Assembly: GCA_030727405.1 (NCBI GenBank)
Contig: JANRBR010000039.1
Coordinates: 62,001-126,000, forward strand
From: Crocinitomicaceae bacterium
Lineage (GTDB): Bacteria; Bacteroidota; Bacteroidia; Flavobacteriales_D; Crocinitomicaceae
DNA length: 64,000 nt
Direction of reading: 5' to 3'
In this document: piece by piece, positions 20,482-29,286 of the stretch
Layout of the letters: each line of letters starts with the position of its first letter
How positions within the stretch are numbered: the first letter of the stretch is position 1
Notes under the pieces: model-generated
What the model was told of the DNA's origin: nothing
The model's database searches: none
What the model saw: only the letters and a program-made list of their open reading frames with translations
Translations under genes and position numbers: made by a program

Positions 20482-21289
20482 TTTAGCGGTAAGAAGCATC
20501 ACAGGTGTCATCTTTGGAACAGTGGTTATCGGTTCCATGTTATGGCATCCCTTTGCACAAATGATCGTGTTCTCCATATTCATGGTATTAGGACTAGCAG
20601 AATTCTACCGCTTATTTAAAAATCATCCCGTCGTTCAAGTTAGTTCGGAGATAGGAATCTTTATAGGAGTTTTTATTTTTGTCTTAATGCTTGGTTTTAG
20701 TTTAAAACTTTTACCCATTATTTCAGTCATTGTTTTATTTCCTTTGTTCTTTACACTCATTCTAAATGAACTCTGGGCAAAAAAAGAAAATCCCATTATC
20801 AACATTTCTGTTTTGGTCTTTGGAATCGTATATGTTGTGCTTCCTTTTTATCTAAGCATAGACCTGAGTTTACGAAACACTTCGTATTTACCACATGTTG
20901 TGGGAATGTTTTTACTGATTTGGACAAACGATTCCTTTGCTTATTTCAGTGGAAGGTTATTTGGAAAGCATAAATTATTTGAACGCATTTCACCAAAGAA
21001 AACTTGGGAAGGCACTTTTGGAGGCGTTCTATTTACCTTGATATTGGGTTACATCATTGGTGCATATATTAACGAAGGGGAAACTGTTTTTTGGTTAGTA
21101 TCTGCTGTGATTATCGCCCCTTGTGCTATTTTCGGGGATTTATTGGAGTCGCTGTTCAAGCGAAGTTTAAACATCAAAGACTCTGGCAATATACTGCCAG
21201 GACATGGAGGAATTTTAGACCGATTCGATGCCGCATTATTTGCGATTCCATTTTTTTATTGTTGGTCGATGATTTATTTATTTTGGTAG
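20468..21289 (+). CDS. cdsA: Phosphatidate cytidylyltransferase
   Basis: CdsA makes CDP-diacylglycerol from phosphatidate and CTP at the inner membrane. The protein is strongly hydrophobic with about eight membrane segments and carries the signature SLFKRSLNIKDSGNILPGHG followed by GILDRFDA, plus ERISPKKTWEGTFGG. It is 273 residues, standard. It starts inside the DUF2007 gene and is followed by psd after 3 bases, so CDP-DAG synthesis and phosphatidylethanolamine formation are encoded together. Confidence 0.95.
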   Translation: MPLGNLAVRSITGVIFGTVVIGSMLWHPFAQMIVFSIFMVLGLAEFYRLFKNHPVVQVSSEIGIFIGVFIFVLMLGFSLKLLPIISVIVLFPLFFTLILNELWAKKENPIINISVLVFGIVYVVLPFYLSIDLSLRNTSYLPHVVGMFLLIWTNDSFAYFSGRLFGKHKLFERISPKKTWEGTFGGVLFTLILGYIIGAYINEGETVFWLVSAVIIAPCAIFGDLLESLFKRSLNIKDSGNILPGHGGILDRFDAALFAIPFFYCWSMIYLFW

Positions 21290-21292
21290 GCT

Positions 21293-21955
21293 ATGACATT
21301 ACACAGAGAAGGTAAAAATATCATGTTGTGGAGCTTGTTCTTCACACTTATTTTAAGTGGACTCAATTATTACTTTTTGAGTTGCTGTTGTCCCATTATT
21401 TATTGGATACTCCAAGTTGGGTTTCTCGTATTATTGGGATTAATCGTTCAATTTTTTCGCGTACCAAGTCGAACATGTTCTGCTGGTCCGGATGACATCA
21501 TTTGTCCAGCAGATGGCAAAGTAGTTGTAATTGAAGAAACGACGGAAAGTGAATATTTCAAAGACCGTAGAATTCAAGTTTCCATCTTCATGTCCCCATT
21601 GAATGTACATGCCAATTACCATCCGATTAAAGGACTTGTGAAATACGTAAAATACCACCCGGGGTTATTTTTGGTCGCTTGGCATCCGAAAAGCAGCACG
21701 GATAATGAGCGAAGTACCATTGTTGTTGAACATGGCTCAGGAAAAGAAGTATTGTTCCGTCAAGTTGCTGGTGCGGTTGCAAGAAGAATTTGCTATTATC
21801 CAACAGAAGGACAATATGTGGAACTTGGACAGGAATTTGGATTCATTAAATTTGGTTCAAGGATTGATTTATATTTACCTTTGGGCACGAAAATTGATGT
21901 TTCCATTGGAGATGTGGTGAAAGCAAAATTGACCCGCATTGGACAACTGAATTAA
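21293..21955 (+). CDS. psd: Phosphatidylserine decarboxylase, short (PSD-A) type
   Basis: Psd converts phosphatidylserine to phosphatidylethanolamine. Two hydrophobic N-terminal segments (residues about 11-52) are followed by CPADGKVVVIEE, RIQVSIFMSPLNVHANYHPI and, near the C-terminus, GFIKFGSRIDLYLP. The GS pair there is the self-cleavage site that yields the pyruvoyl cofactor on the small alpha chain. At 220 residues it is the short form. It lies last in the ftsH-cdsA-psd chain. Confidence 0.95.
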   Translation: MTLHREGKNIMLWSLFFTLILSGLNYYFLSCCCPIIYWILQVGFLVLLGLIVQFFRVPSRTCSAGPDDIICPADGKVVVIEETTESEYFKDRRIQVSIFMSPLNVHANYHPIKGLVKYVKYHPGLFLVAWHPKSSTDNERSTIVVEHGSGKEVLFRQVAGAVARRICYYPTEGQYVELGQEFGFIKFGSRIDLYLPLGTKIDVSIGDVVKAKLTRIGQLN

Positions 21956-21986
21956 TTTGTATATTTACCTTATAAAATAGATCATT

Positions 21987-22199
21987 ATGAAAAAAGTATT
22001 TTTAGCATTAGCCTTATTCACATATGCTGGATCAATGGCAACATCTACTTACGCAGCAGTAACTGGAACAGAAGTTGTTAAGAAAGATGACGATAAGAGA
22101 AAAAAGAAAAAGAAAAAAGGATCTTGTTGTTCTTCTCAAAAAGGGAAATCTTGTTCGACAACAAAAGAATCTTCTTGTTGCTCTAAGAAAACAAACTAA
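21987..22199 (+). CDS. Small exported Lys/Cys-rich protein of unknown function
   Basis: A 70-residue protein with a signal peptide (residues 1-23, ending TYA-A), a run of six lysines (KRKKKKKKGS) and a C-terminal segment with CC, C and CC (GSCCSSQKGKSCSTTKESSCC). The mature chain is only about 47 residues, very basic, with five cysteines. This looks like a metal- or envelope-binding peptide, but I recognise no named family. A TATATTTA near-consensus promoter box lies at 21960-21967 and a strong terminator follows, so it is probably transcribed on its own. The real signal peptide and complete terminator argue that it is a genuine gene. Confidence 0.75.
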   Translation: MKKVFLALALFTYAGSMATSTYAAVTGTEVVKKDDDKRKKKKKKGSCCSSQKGKSCSTTKESSCCSKKTN

Positions 22200-22215
22200 T
22201 TCAATAAATTGAATT

Positions 22216-22247
22216 AAAAAAAAGCCATCTAACGATGGCTTTTTTTT
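22216..22247. terminator. Bidirectional terminator
   Basis: AAAGCCATC (22221-22229), loop TAAC, then GATGGCTTT (22234-22242), with an A run before and a T run after. It separates the small Cys/Lys-rich gene from the convergent acyl-CoA ligase gene and works in both directions. Confidence 0.92.
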
Positions 22248-24009
22248 ATCTAAATAATTTGTCGTAACCCTCTTGGTATTTTTCCAGTATCTTCTTCCTT
22301 TTCAATTTCAAAGTAGGAGTCAATTCACCACCAACAATGCTAAATTCAGTTGGTAATAAGGCAATTTTCTTTACTTGTTCCCAGTTTCCAAATCCTTGAT
22401 TAATCTCAGCAATTTCCAGGTTGATACGCTCTACAAATACCGTTTGTTTGATGATCTCTTCATTGGATAACCCATCAAATTCATGTCCATGACGGTGAGC
22501 CCATTCTTTGGCAAAAGCAAAATTTGGAACAACAAATGCTGCAGGAAATTTCTCCCCTTCACCAATCACCATGATTTGCTCGATAAAGCGTGATTCTTTG
22601 AAGCGATTTTCCATGGCTTGAGGAACAATGTATTTTCCTCCTGAAGTTTTGAATATTTCCTTTTTACGATCCGTGATTTTTAAATATTTTCCTTCTTGAA
22701 ACTCACCTATGTCTCCAGTGTGAAACCAACCTTCTGCATCTATCACTTCATTCGTTGCTTCTGGTTGATTATAATACCCCATCATGACATTTGGACCTTT
22801 CACTAAAATCTCTCCATCTTCAGCTATTTTGACTTGAACACCTTCAATTAACGCGCCAACTGTCCCAATCCTGATTCCGGTCACGAAGTTGTTTACCGTC
22901 ACAACAGGTGACGTTTCCGTTAGACCATATCCTTCCAAGATAGGAATATTTGCCGCAAGAAATATTCGCGCTAAACGAGGCTGTAAAGCCGCACTTCCTG
23001 AAGCAATTGCTTTTACATTTCCACCAAGGGCTTCTTGCCATTTAGAGAAGATTAATTTTCGGGCAATCGCTAATTTAATTTTATAGCCGGTCGTACTTTG
23101 AACGTTATCGTAATGTTCAGCAAGGTCAAGAGCCCAGAAAAACAAGCCACGTTTAATGCCGGTTAATTCATCTCCTTTGGCTAGTATCTTATCAAATACT
23201 TTTTCAATTAACCTAGGTACAGCTGAAAACACATCTGGCTTTACCTCTTTTATATTCTCGCCGATTGTATCCATCGATTCAGCAAAATAAATGGAGCATC
23301 CAAGGTACATGTATAAATAATGTAGCATGCGCTCGTACACATGGCAAATGGGCAAGAAGGTCAATACCCGTGATTGATTATCAGCTGGAATTGGCTCGAT
23401 GCACGCTGCGACATTTGACAACAGATTTTGATGGGACAACATTACTCCTTTTGGATTTCCAGTTGTTCCTGAAGTGTAAATGATCGTTACTAAGTCTTCA
23501 TTTTTCACGTTTCTCATGCGCTCACGCACTTGGTCTTCTTCCGAATGGGTCTTTTGTTCTTCAATATACGACCAATGAGGTACCGAACTTAATTTATCAA
23601 AAGAGAACAAATGTTCCAAGGTTGGAACATCCGCGCGAATATTTGAAATTTTATCTGCTAATTCTTGATTTGAAACAAGGCATATTTTTGCCGAACAGTC
23701 ATTCAAAATAAACCGATAATCACTTTCCGAAATATTCGGATAAAGTGGCACTAAGATGGCCCCTGTTTTTTGAACGGCGATATCCAGGATGTTCCACTCC
23801 AATCGGTTTGAACTTGCTACAGCAATGCGGTCACCGGCTTGCACGCCCATGGAAATTAATCCTCTGGCAACAATCATGGTTCGATCGATAAAATCACTGG
23901 TTGAAATCGGAACCCAAATTCCTGCTGTCTTTGTGACAAACATATTCGCATTTGGGTAATTTTTCAATTGATGGTCTGGGACTTCAAAAAGTCTTTCAGC
24001 AGTAATCAT
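22246..24009 (-). CDS. Long-chain fatty-acid--CoA ligase (AMP-binding enzyme)
   Basis: The ANL-superfamily signature IYTSGTTGNPKGVMLSHQNL is near residue 175, with LEGYGLTETSPVVTVNN, GEILVKGPNVMMGYYNQPE, EGWFHTGDIGE and the hinge KITDRKKEIFKTSGGKYIVP. The large lid-less type with a C-terminal LTPTLKLKRKKILEKYQ matches bacterial long-chain acyl-CoA synthetases of about 590-600 residues. It activates fatty acids for beta-oxidation or lipid synthesis. It follows an SLC13-type transporter gene after 42 bases and may be co-transcribed with it. Confidence 0.93.
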   Translation of the reverse strand: MITAERLFEVPDHQLKNYPNANMFVTKTAGIWVPISTSDFIDRTMIVARGLISMGVQAGDRIAVASSNRLEWNILDIAVQKTGAILVPLYPNISESDYRFILNDCSAKICLVSNQELADKISNIRADVPTLEHLFSFDKLSSVPHWSYIEEQKTHSEEDQVRERMRNVKNEDLVTIIYTSGTTGNPKGVMLSHQNLLSNVAACIEPIPADNQSRVLTFLPICHVYERMLHYLYMYLGCSIYFAESMDTIGENIKEVKPDVFSAVPRLIEKVFDKILAKGDELTGIKRGLFFWALDLAEHYDNVQSTTGYKIKLAIARKLIFSKWQEALGGNVKAIASGSAALQPRLARIFLAANIPILEGYGLTETSPVVTVNNFVTGIRIGTVGALIEGVQVKIAEDGEILVKGPNVMMGYYNQPEATNEVIDAEGWFHTGDIGEFQEGKYLKITDRKKEIFKTSGGKYIVPQAMENRFKESRFIEQIMVIGEGEKFPAAFVVPNFAFAKEWAHRHGHEFDGLSNEEIIKQTVFVERINLEIAEINQGFGNWEQVKKIALLPTEFSIVGGELTPTLKLKRKKILEKYQEGYDKLFR

Positions 24010-24051
24010 GGTTTAGTTTTAGTGTTATCGAAAATAAGAATTATTATCGAA

Positions 24052-25428
24052 TTACAAAAAAAGGATTGCGAACAAAGTGATTAATGCGATGCCAATTAAG
24101 TTAAAGATGAAACCCATTTTTACCATTTGATGAATCTTGACATATCCAGAAGAAAAAACGATGGCATTTGGGGGCGTTCCAACCGGCATCATAAACGCAA
24201 GGCTTGCTCCAAGTGTGAGGGTCATGCACAATTGTAAAATGTCATAACCTGATTCTTTGGCAAAACTGGCAATTACAGGGACAAAGATTGTCACCAAAGC
24301 AAGGTTTGACATCACTTCTGATGCAAATACCGAAATCACCACAACAATTAACACAATTGCGGGAACCGACATGTGCTCATACGATTGAAAAATGGTGGTG
24401 AGTTTTTCAACGATTCCATTTTTTTCAAAGATTTGAGCAAGTGCCAATCCCCCACCAAATAAAAGGAGGATTCCCCATGGTAGCTTTTCGGTATCTTTCC
24501 AATCCAATAGTGGTTTTTTTTCACTTTTACCAGGAACGATAAATAACAATATGGCACCAAATATGGCGGCACTTTCATCGCCGTATTTGAATCCCGTCCA
24601 ATGGGTAATCAATTCTCGGAAGGACCATAGCAACACGACTATACCAAAAATTGCCATGGCTCTTAGTTGTTCATTTGTCCAAGGAACATTCGGTAAATTA
24701 ACGTCGTGAATTTCCTTTCGCTCTTTACCCAAGGCAAGGTAAAATACAAGGAACATGATCAAAAGCATGGCGATTGCGATTGGCATTCCAATTTTCATCC
24801 AATCCAAAAAACTGACCGTTACATGGAAGTTTTTTTGAAGAATGGCCGCCATCTGCGTATTTGGAGGTGAGCCAACAAGGGTTCCCACTCCACCAATGCT
24901 CGACGCATAGGCAATACTCAGCATTAATAAAAGGGAGAATTTTGATTTTTGATGAGCAACAGGCATCGCTTGAATGATGGCAATCGCCATTGGCAACATC
25001 ATTAGGGCCGTGGCCGTGTTTGATATCCACATGCTTAAAAAGCCAGTGCTTAAAATAAAGCCCAATAATATCCTTGGTTTAGAATCACCTACAACATTGA
25101 TGATTCGACGAGCAATTTGCTCATGTACCTTCCATTTTTCAAGACCTAGCGCCAGTACAAATCCACCGAAAAATAAGTAAACATTGCTATTTCCATAACT
25201 CGCAGCCAAATCACTGCTGTCTAATAGTCCGAGAGGAATGGCTAAAATAAAAGGGAGTAATGCTGTAACATAAATGGATATCACCTCAAATATCCAAAAG
25301 AAAATCATGAGTCCACCAAGCGCAACTGCATTCCAAAAGGGATCAGTTGCGCGGGTAGTAATGAGAATGATTAGAAAAGAAACTGCGCCAAATGCTGCGA
25401 GCATGCGCTTCCAATCTAACTTAAGCAT
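24052..25428 (-). CDS. SLC13/DASS-family sodium-coupled carboxylate transporter
   Basis: About 12 membrane segments over 458 residues. Motifs of the DASS family are seen: WISNTATALMMLPMAIAI near residue 135, GVGTLVGSPPNTQMAAI near 200 (the first SNT/PP clamshell), and MSNLALVTIFVPVIASF plus FMMPVGTPPNAIVFSSG near the C-terminus. These transport dicarboxylates, citrate or sulfate with Na+; the exact substrate cannot be told from sequence. It starts 3 bases after the stop of an upstream 86-residue protein gene. Confidence 0.9.
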   Translation of the reverse strand: MLKLDWKRMLAAFGAVSFLIILITTRATDPFWNAVALGGLMIFFWIFEVISIYVTALLPFILAIPLGLLDSSDLAASYGNSNVYLFFGGFVLALGLEKWKVHEQIARRIINVVGDSKPRILLGFILSTGFLSMWISNTATALMMLPMAIAIIQAMPVAHQKSKFSLLLMLSIAYASSIGGVGTLVGSPPNTQMAAILQKNFHVTVSFLDWMKIGMPIAIAMLLIMFLVFYLALGKERKEIHDVNLPNVPWTNEQLRAMAIFGIVVLLWSFRELITHWTGFKYGDESAAIFGAILLFIVPGKSEKKPLLDWKDTEKLPWGILLLFGGGLALAQIFEKNGIVEKLTTIFQSYEHMSVPAIVLIVVVISVFASEVMSNLALVTIFVPVIASFAKESGYDILQLCMTLTLGASLAFMMPVGTPPNAIVFSSGYVKIHQMVKMGFIFNLIGIALITLFAILFL

Positions 25429-25431
25429 GAA

Positions 25432-25692
25432 TTATTTATTCAAGGCATTCAATGCATCAACGAAAGTCAATGCTTTTGCTTCAACTTCCGAAACGATTGC
25501 ACGGAATTCCGCTTTACCTTTTGCTTTGTGCATGCGACTAAGAATCACATCTTGAAAATTTGCAGCTTCTGTAATCAATTTTTCTGTTGCAGGTGCTTTA
25601 GACTCGTCCAACATTTGGTGGTGGAAACATTCTTCTACCACGTCAAAGACCATCTCATTGATGTTTCTTTTAAGAATTCTTTTATTTGACAT
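25432..25692 (-). CDS. Small conserved-looking protein of unknown function
   Basis: An 86-residue, mostly helical soluble protein (RNINEMVFDVVEECFHHQML; later EFRAIVSEVEAKALTFVDAL), with no signal peptide or membrane segment. I do not recognise a named family. It is real by context: a TACTTTTG promoter box stands 19 bases before the ATG, and the SLC13-type transporter gene begins 3 bases after its stop. A regulatory or accessory role for the transporter is possible but unsupported. Confidence 0.65.
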   Translation of the reverse strand: MSNKRILKRNINEMVFDVVEECFHHQMLDESKAPATEKLITEAANFQDVILSRMHKAKGKAEFRAIVSEVEAKALTFVDALNALNK

Positions 25693-25711
25693 ATTTCATC
25701 TTTATTTCCGT

Positions 25712-25719
25712 CAAAAGTA
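25712..25719 (-). promoter_or_regulatory. Promoter -7 box for the 86-residue protein / transporter operon
   Basis: TACTTTTG on the minus strand matches TAnnTTTG; TTTG at 25734-25737 or TTTTG at 25743-25747 (minus strand) could be the -33 element. Leader about 15 bases. Confidence 0.5.
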
Positions 25720-25780
25720 AGTCGAAAATAGGACAAACACTACAAAATCCTTGATTTTCTATTGAGTTCGACGCCCTAAC

Positions 25781-25813
25781 TTGGTTCGATTGAGTTGGGA
25801 TTATGTAACTTTG
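25781..25813 (+). promoter_or_regulatory. Promoter for the rRNA methyltransferase gene
   Basis: A -33 TTG at 25781-25783 and a -7 TAACTTTG at 25806-25813 are 22 bases apart. The -7 box ends only 5 bases before the ATG at 25819, predicting a leaderless or nearly leaderless mRNA. Confidence 0.6.
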
Positions 25814-25818
25814 TCGGT

Positions 25819-26994
25819 ATGACATATCCTATTCTACACATACGCAAAGGTAAAGAGCAATCATTAATGCGTCGACATCCTTGGGTTTTCTCTGGTGCGA
25901 TTGAAACGTCAACGGAATCATTGAAAGATGGTGATTTGGTATGTTTAATGACTCGACGGGATCAATTTTTAGGAATTGGGCATTATCAACATGCCACCAT
26001 TTCCGTGCGCATTTTAAGTTTCGAGGATGAGGTCATCGATCAAGCATTTTTCGATAAAAAAATCAAAAAAGCAGTGGATGCTCGGTTAAACATTGGCTTA
26101 TTAACGAAGGAAAATAACATATTTCGTATTTGTCATGGCGAAGGCGATGAACTCCCTGGACTTGTCATCGATTTTTACAATGGCGTAGCAGTGATTCAAT
26201 GTCATTCCATTGGCATGTACTTCTCCGTTGAATTGATTGCCAAGGCACTGAAACATGCACTGGGAAAAACCTTAAAAGCGGTTTACTCTAAATCTTCGGA
26301 CACCTTACCAAAACGACAAGAAGTTAGCGACACCTATTTACTTGGCAAATGTGAAACACCGCATGTAGCGATGGAAAACGGAGTCAAATACAACATTGAC
26401 TGGATTACTGGACAAAAGACAGGTTTTTTCATTGACCAGCGTGTCAATCGAAAGATTTTAGGCGAATATTCCAAAGGAAAAAAAGTGCTAAATACCTTCT
26501 GTTACTCCGGTGGCTTCTCCCTTCAAGCATTGAATCACGGAGCTGCATTAGTGCATTCCTTGGATAGCTCCAAAAAGGCAATTGCCCTTACAGATGAGAA
26601 TGTTACTTTAAATGCATACACGGATAATCATGTTTCCATTGTGGCAGATGCGATGGACTTCATGAAAGATTTACAGGAGGATTATGACATCATTGTACTG
26701 GATCCCCCAGCATTCGCAAAACACCGAGAAAAGCGACACCAAGCGATTCAAGGATACAAACGACTTAATGCACATGCGATTCGGCAAATTAAGCCCGGCG
26801 GCATTATTTTTACGTTTTCTTGTTCTCAAGTCATCGATAAGCCATTGTTTACAAATACCATTGTTGCAGCAGCCATTGAATCCGGCAGGAATGTTCGAAT
26901 TTTGGAACAAATCCATCAACCTGCAGACCACCCCATTCATGCATTTCACCCTGAGGGTGAGTACTTAAAAGGACTAATTATTCAGGTCGATTAA
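25819..26994 (+). CDS. Class I SAM-dependent rRNA methyltransferase (RlmI-like)
   Basis: An N-terminal PUA domain (SLMRRHPWVFSGAIETSTES and following) is joined to a Rossmann methyltransferase. SAM-binding motifs are KKVLNTFCYSGGFSLQALNH and YDIIVLDPPAFAKHREKR, the latter with the DPP(A/S)F catalytic loop of 5-methylcytosine/RlmI-type enzymes, and a late FTFSCSQVI. At 391 residues it matches RlmI, which methylates a cytidine of 23S rRNA; the site in this organism is inferred. The ATG at 25819 is chosen because a longer frame from 25795 would include the promoter box. A MATE gene follows after one base. Confidence 0.9.
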   Translation: MTYPILHIRKGKEQSLMRRHPWVFSGAIETSTESLKDGDLVCLMTRRDQFLGIGHYQHATISVRILSFEDEVIDQAFFDKKIKKAVDARLNIGLLTKENNIFRICHGEGDELPGLVIDFYNGVAVIQCHSIGMYFSVELIAKALKHALGKTLKAVYSKSSDTLPKRQEVSDTYLLGKCETPHVAMENGVKYNIDWITGQKTGFFIDQRVNRKILGEYSKGKKVLNTFCYSGGFSLQALNHGAALVHSLDSSKKAIALTDENVTLNAYTDNHVSIVADAMDFMKDLQEDYDIIVLDPPAFAKHREKRHQAIQGYKRLNAHAIRQIKPGGIIFTFSCSQVIDKPLFTNTIVAAAIESGRNVRILEQIHQPADHPIHAFHPEGEYLKGLIIQVD

Positions 26995-26995
26995 C

Positions 26996-28324
26996 ATGCT
27001 TTCCTTAAACTATAAATCGATTTTAGGGGTAGCTTTACCCATGATGGTTTCTGGTTTTATTCAATCCATTGTATTGATCACGGATGCTTCATTTATCAGT
27101 CGATATTCCACGGAAGCATTTGATGCTGTTGGCAATGCAGGACTTCTATACGTTACCATCTACATGTGTTTAGTTGGCATGGGCGATGGTGCGCAGATCA
27201 TCATTGCACGTCGGATTGGAGAGGATCGTAAATCAGCAATAGGAAGAGTTTTCGGAACATCTTTCTTGACAAATTTCACCTTGGCTCTTTTGTTTTTTGG
27301 AGTACTATACTCGTTTTTACCCAATGCCATTATCGGGTATTCAAAGAATCATGAAATCGCCTTATTACAAGGGGATTTTCTCCGGATTCGAAGTTTCTCT
27401 TTGTTTTTTGCCATGATCACCATTACCATACAAGCATTTTTATTAGCGAAAGGAAAATCAATGGTGGTGTTATACGCGGCCATTATCACGGCCAGCAGCA
27501 ATGTGTTTTTAGCCAACACCTTGATCTTTGGAAAGTATGGATTTCCTGAGATGGGGATTGAAGGTGCTGCATTGGCAAATACCATTGCGGATGGGTTAGG
27601 CATGCTCTTTCTTGTGTTCTATTTAATCTTTTCATCCGAACGAAAGGAATACCAATTATTTGCGTATTTTAAATTTGATTTGGCGTCGATGAAGGAGTTG
27701 CTTAAAGTTGGGAGTCCACTTATGTTTCAGGGATTTTTCGCCTTAGCCACATGGACCATGTTTTTTACCTGGCTGGAGCAAAAGGGGCAATTCGATTTAA
27801 CGGTTTCTCAGAACATACGAGCCATTTATTTCTTAGCATTTGTGCCGATTTGGGGATTCGCAGGAACCACAAAAACGTACATCTCACAATACATTGGAGC
27901 GAAGAAAACCGCTGAAATCCCAATCATTCAAAAGCGCATTCAATTCATGACTGTCCTTTTCTTAGCCATCACTTTTCATGGAGCCGTTTTTTATCCAGAA
28001 GCATTGATTCGATTGATTAATCCTGCGGAAAGATACGTGGAAAAAAGTGCAGAAATCCTAAAATTGATCTCCGTTTCCATCATGCTATTTGGGTTTATTT
28101 CAGTTTATTTTCAGACCATTCATGGCTCAGGAAACACCCTGCATTCTATGTTCATCGAGTTGGGAACAGTGGTGATTTACTCCATTTGCTGTTTCCTATT
28201 TATCAAAGTTTGGAAATTAGATATTTATTGGATCTGGACAGTTGAATACATCTATTTTTCGTTGCTTGGAATCGCTTCCATCACTTACCTTCGTTTATAT
28301 CATTGGAAAAATAAAATTGTGTAA
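26996..28324 (+). CDS. MATE-family efflux transporter
   Basis: A 442-residue membrane protein with twelve hydrophobic segments in two homologous halves, starting SILGVALPMMVSGFIQSIVL and DASFISRYSTEAFDAVGNAG, the usual N-terminal MATE pattern. MATE proteins export cationic compounds using Na+ or H+; no substrate can be inferred. It sits between an rRNA methyltransferase gene (one-base gap) and fmt, whose ATG overlaps its stop (TAATG-type, one base), so the three genes form one transcription unit. Confidence 0.9.
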   Translation: MLSLNYKSILGVALPMMVSGFIQSIVLITDASFISRYSTEAFDAVGNAGLLYVTIYMCLVGMGDGAQIIIARRIGEDRKSAIGRVFGTSFLTNFTLALLFFGVLYSFLPNAIIGYSKNHEIALLQGDFLRIRSFSLFFAMITITIQAFLLAKGKSMVVLYAAIITASSNVFLANTLIFGKYGFPEMGIEGAALANTIADGLGMLFLVFYLIFSSERKEYQLFAYFKFDLASMKELLKVGSPLMFQGFFALATWTMFFTWLEQKGQFDLTVSQNIRAIYFLAFVPIWGFAGTTKTYISQYIGAKKTAEIPIIQKRIQFMTVLFLAITFHGAVFYPEALIRLINPAERYVEKSAEILKLISVSIMLFGFISVYFQTIHGSGNTLHSMFIELGTVVIYSICCFLFIKVWKLDIYWIWTVEYIYFSLLGIASITYLRLYHWKNKIV

Positions 28325-29286
28325 TGAAAGATCACTTACGAATCGTCTTTATGGGCACTCCCGAATTTGCCGTGGGAATATTGGATGCCATCTGCCATTC
28401 TTCTCACGAAGTTGTTGGAGTGGTGACCGTTGCAGATAAACCCGCAGGAAGAGGCCAGCAAATTCAGCAGAGTGCGGTCAAGCAATACGCTGTCTCGCAC
28501 AAGCTACCTGTTTTGCAACCTGAACGCTTGCGCGATGCTGATTTTCTAGCGGAGCTAGAAACATTAAAGGCGGATTTATTCATTGTTGTGGCCTTTCGCA
28601 TGTTGCCTGATTTAGTATGGAAAATGCCGAGTATGGGCACGATTAATTTACATGCGAGTTTGCTGCCAAAATACCGAGGTGCAGCTCCGATTAATTGGGC
28701 CATTATGAACGGTGAAAAAGAAACGGGGGTTAGTACTTTTTTCATCAATGAAAACATAGATACAGGGGCCATCATTGCCCAAAAATCCATTTCCATTTCA
28801 GAGAATCTAAGCGCAGGAGAATTACACGATCAATTAAAGGCAATTGGAGCGGAATTAACAGTAGAAACGGCTAATCAAATTTGTTTAGGTACTGTAAAAA
28901 CGACCTTGCAGGATCCCAACGATTCAACTATTCCCTTTGCGCCAAAAATATTCAAGGCAGATTGCGAAATTGATTGGCAAGAATCAGCAGAATTAAACCA
29001 TAACCGAATCAGAGGCTTATCCCCCTACCCTGCTGCTTGGTGCAAATTATGGTCGCTTAAAAAATCCAATTGGATTGCCTTTAAATTATTCGACTCAATG
29101 GTGACAAATGTTGATCAAACGAAACGCACAGACGGACCTTTTTCCACTCCAGATGGAATTGTTTTCCCAAGCGGCGATGGATTTGTTCTCCTAAGAGAAA
29201 TTCAAGCGGAAGGAAAAAAACGCATGGATTACAAGTCCTTCTTAGCGGGCAACGACCTAAATGACTTGTGTTTTAATCCTTCTTAA
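28324..29286 (+). CDS. fmt: Methionyl-tRNA formyltransferase
   Basis: Fmt formylates initiator Met-tRNA. Motifs: IVFMGTPEFAVGILDAI at the N-terminus, the catalytic NLHASLLPKYRGAAPINWAI near residue 108-127, and ENIDTGAIIAQKSISI. The C-terminal domain starts near residue 205 (LSPYPAAWCKLW). Length 320 is standard. It ends four bases inside the convergent TonB-domain/barrel gene. The partner def gene is not nearby. Confidence 0.96.
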   Translation: MKDHLRIVFMGTPEFAVGILDAICHSSHEVVGVVTVADKPAGRGQQIQQSAVKQYAVSHKLPVLQPERLRDADFLAELETLKADLFIVVAFRMLPDLVWKMPSMGTINLHASLLPKYRGAAPINWAIMNGEKETGVSTFFINENIDTGAIIAQKSISISENLSAGELHDQLKAIGAELTVETANQICLGTVKTTLQDPNDSTIPFAPKIFKADCEIDWQESAELNHNRIRGLSPYPAAWCKLWSLKKSNWIAFKLFDSMVTNVDQTKRTDGPFSTPDGIVFPSGDGFVLLREIQAEGKKRMDYKSFLAGNDLNDLCFNPS

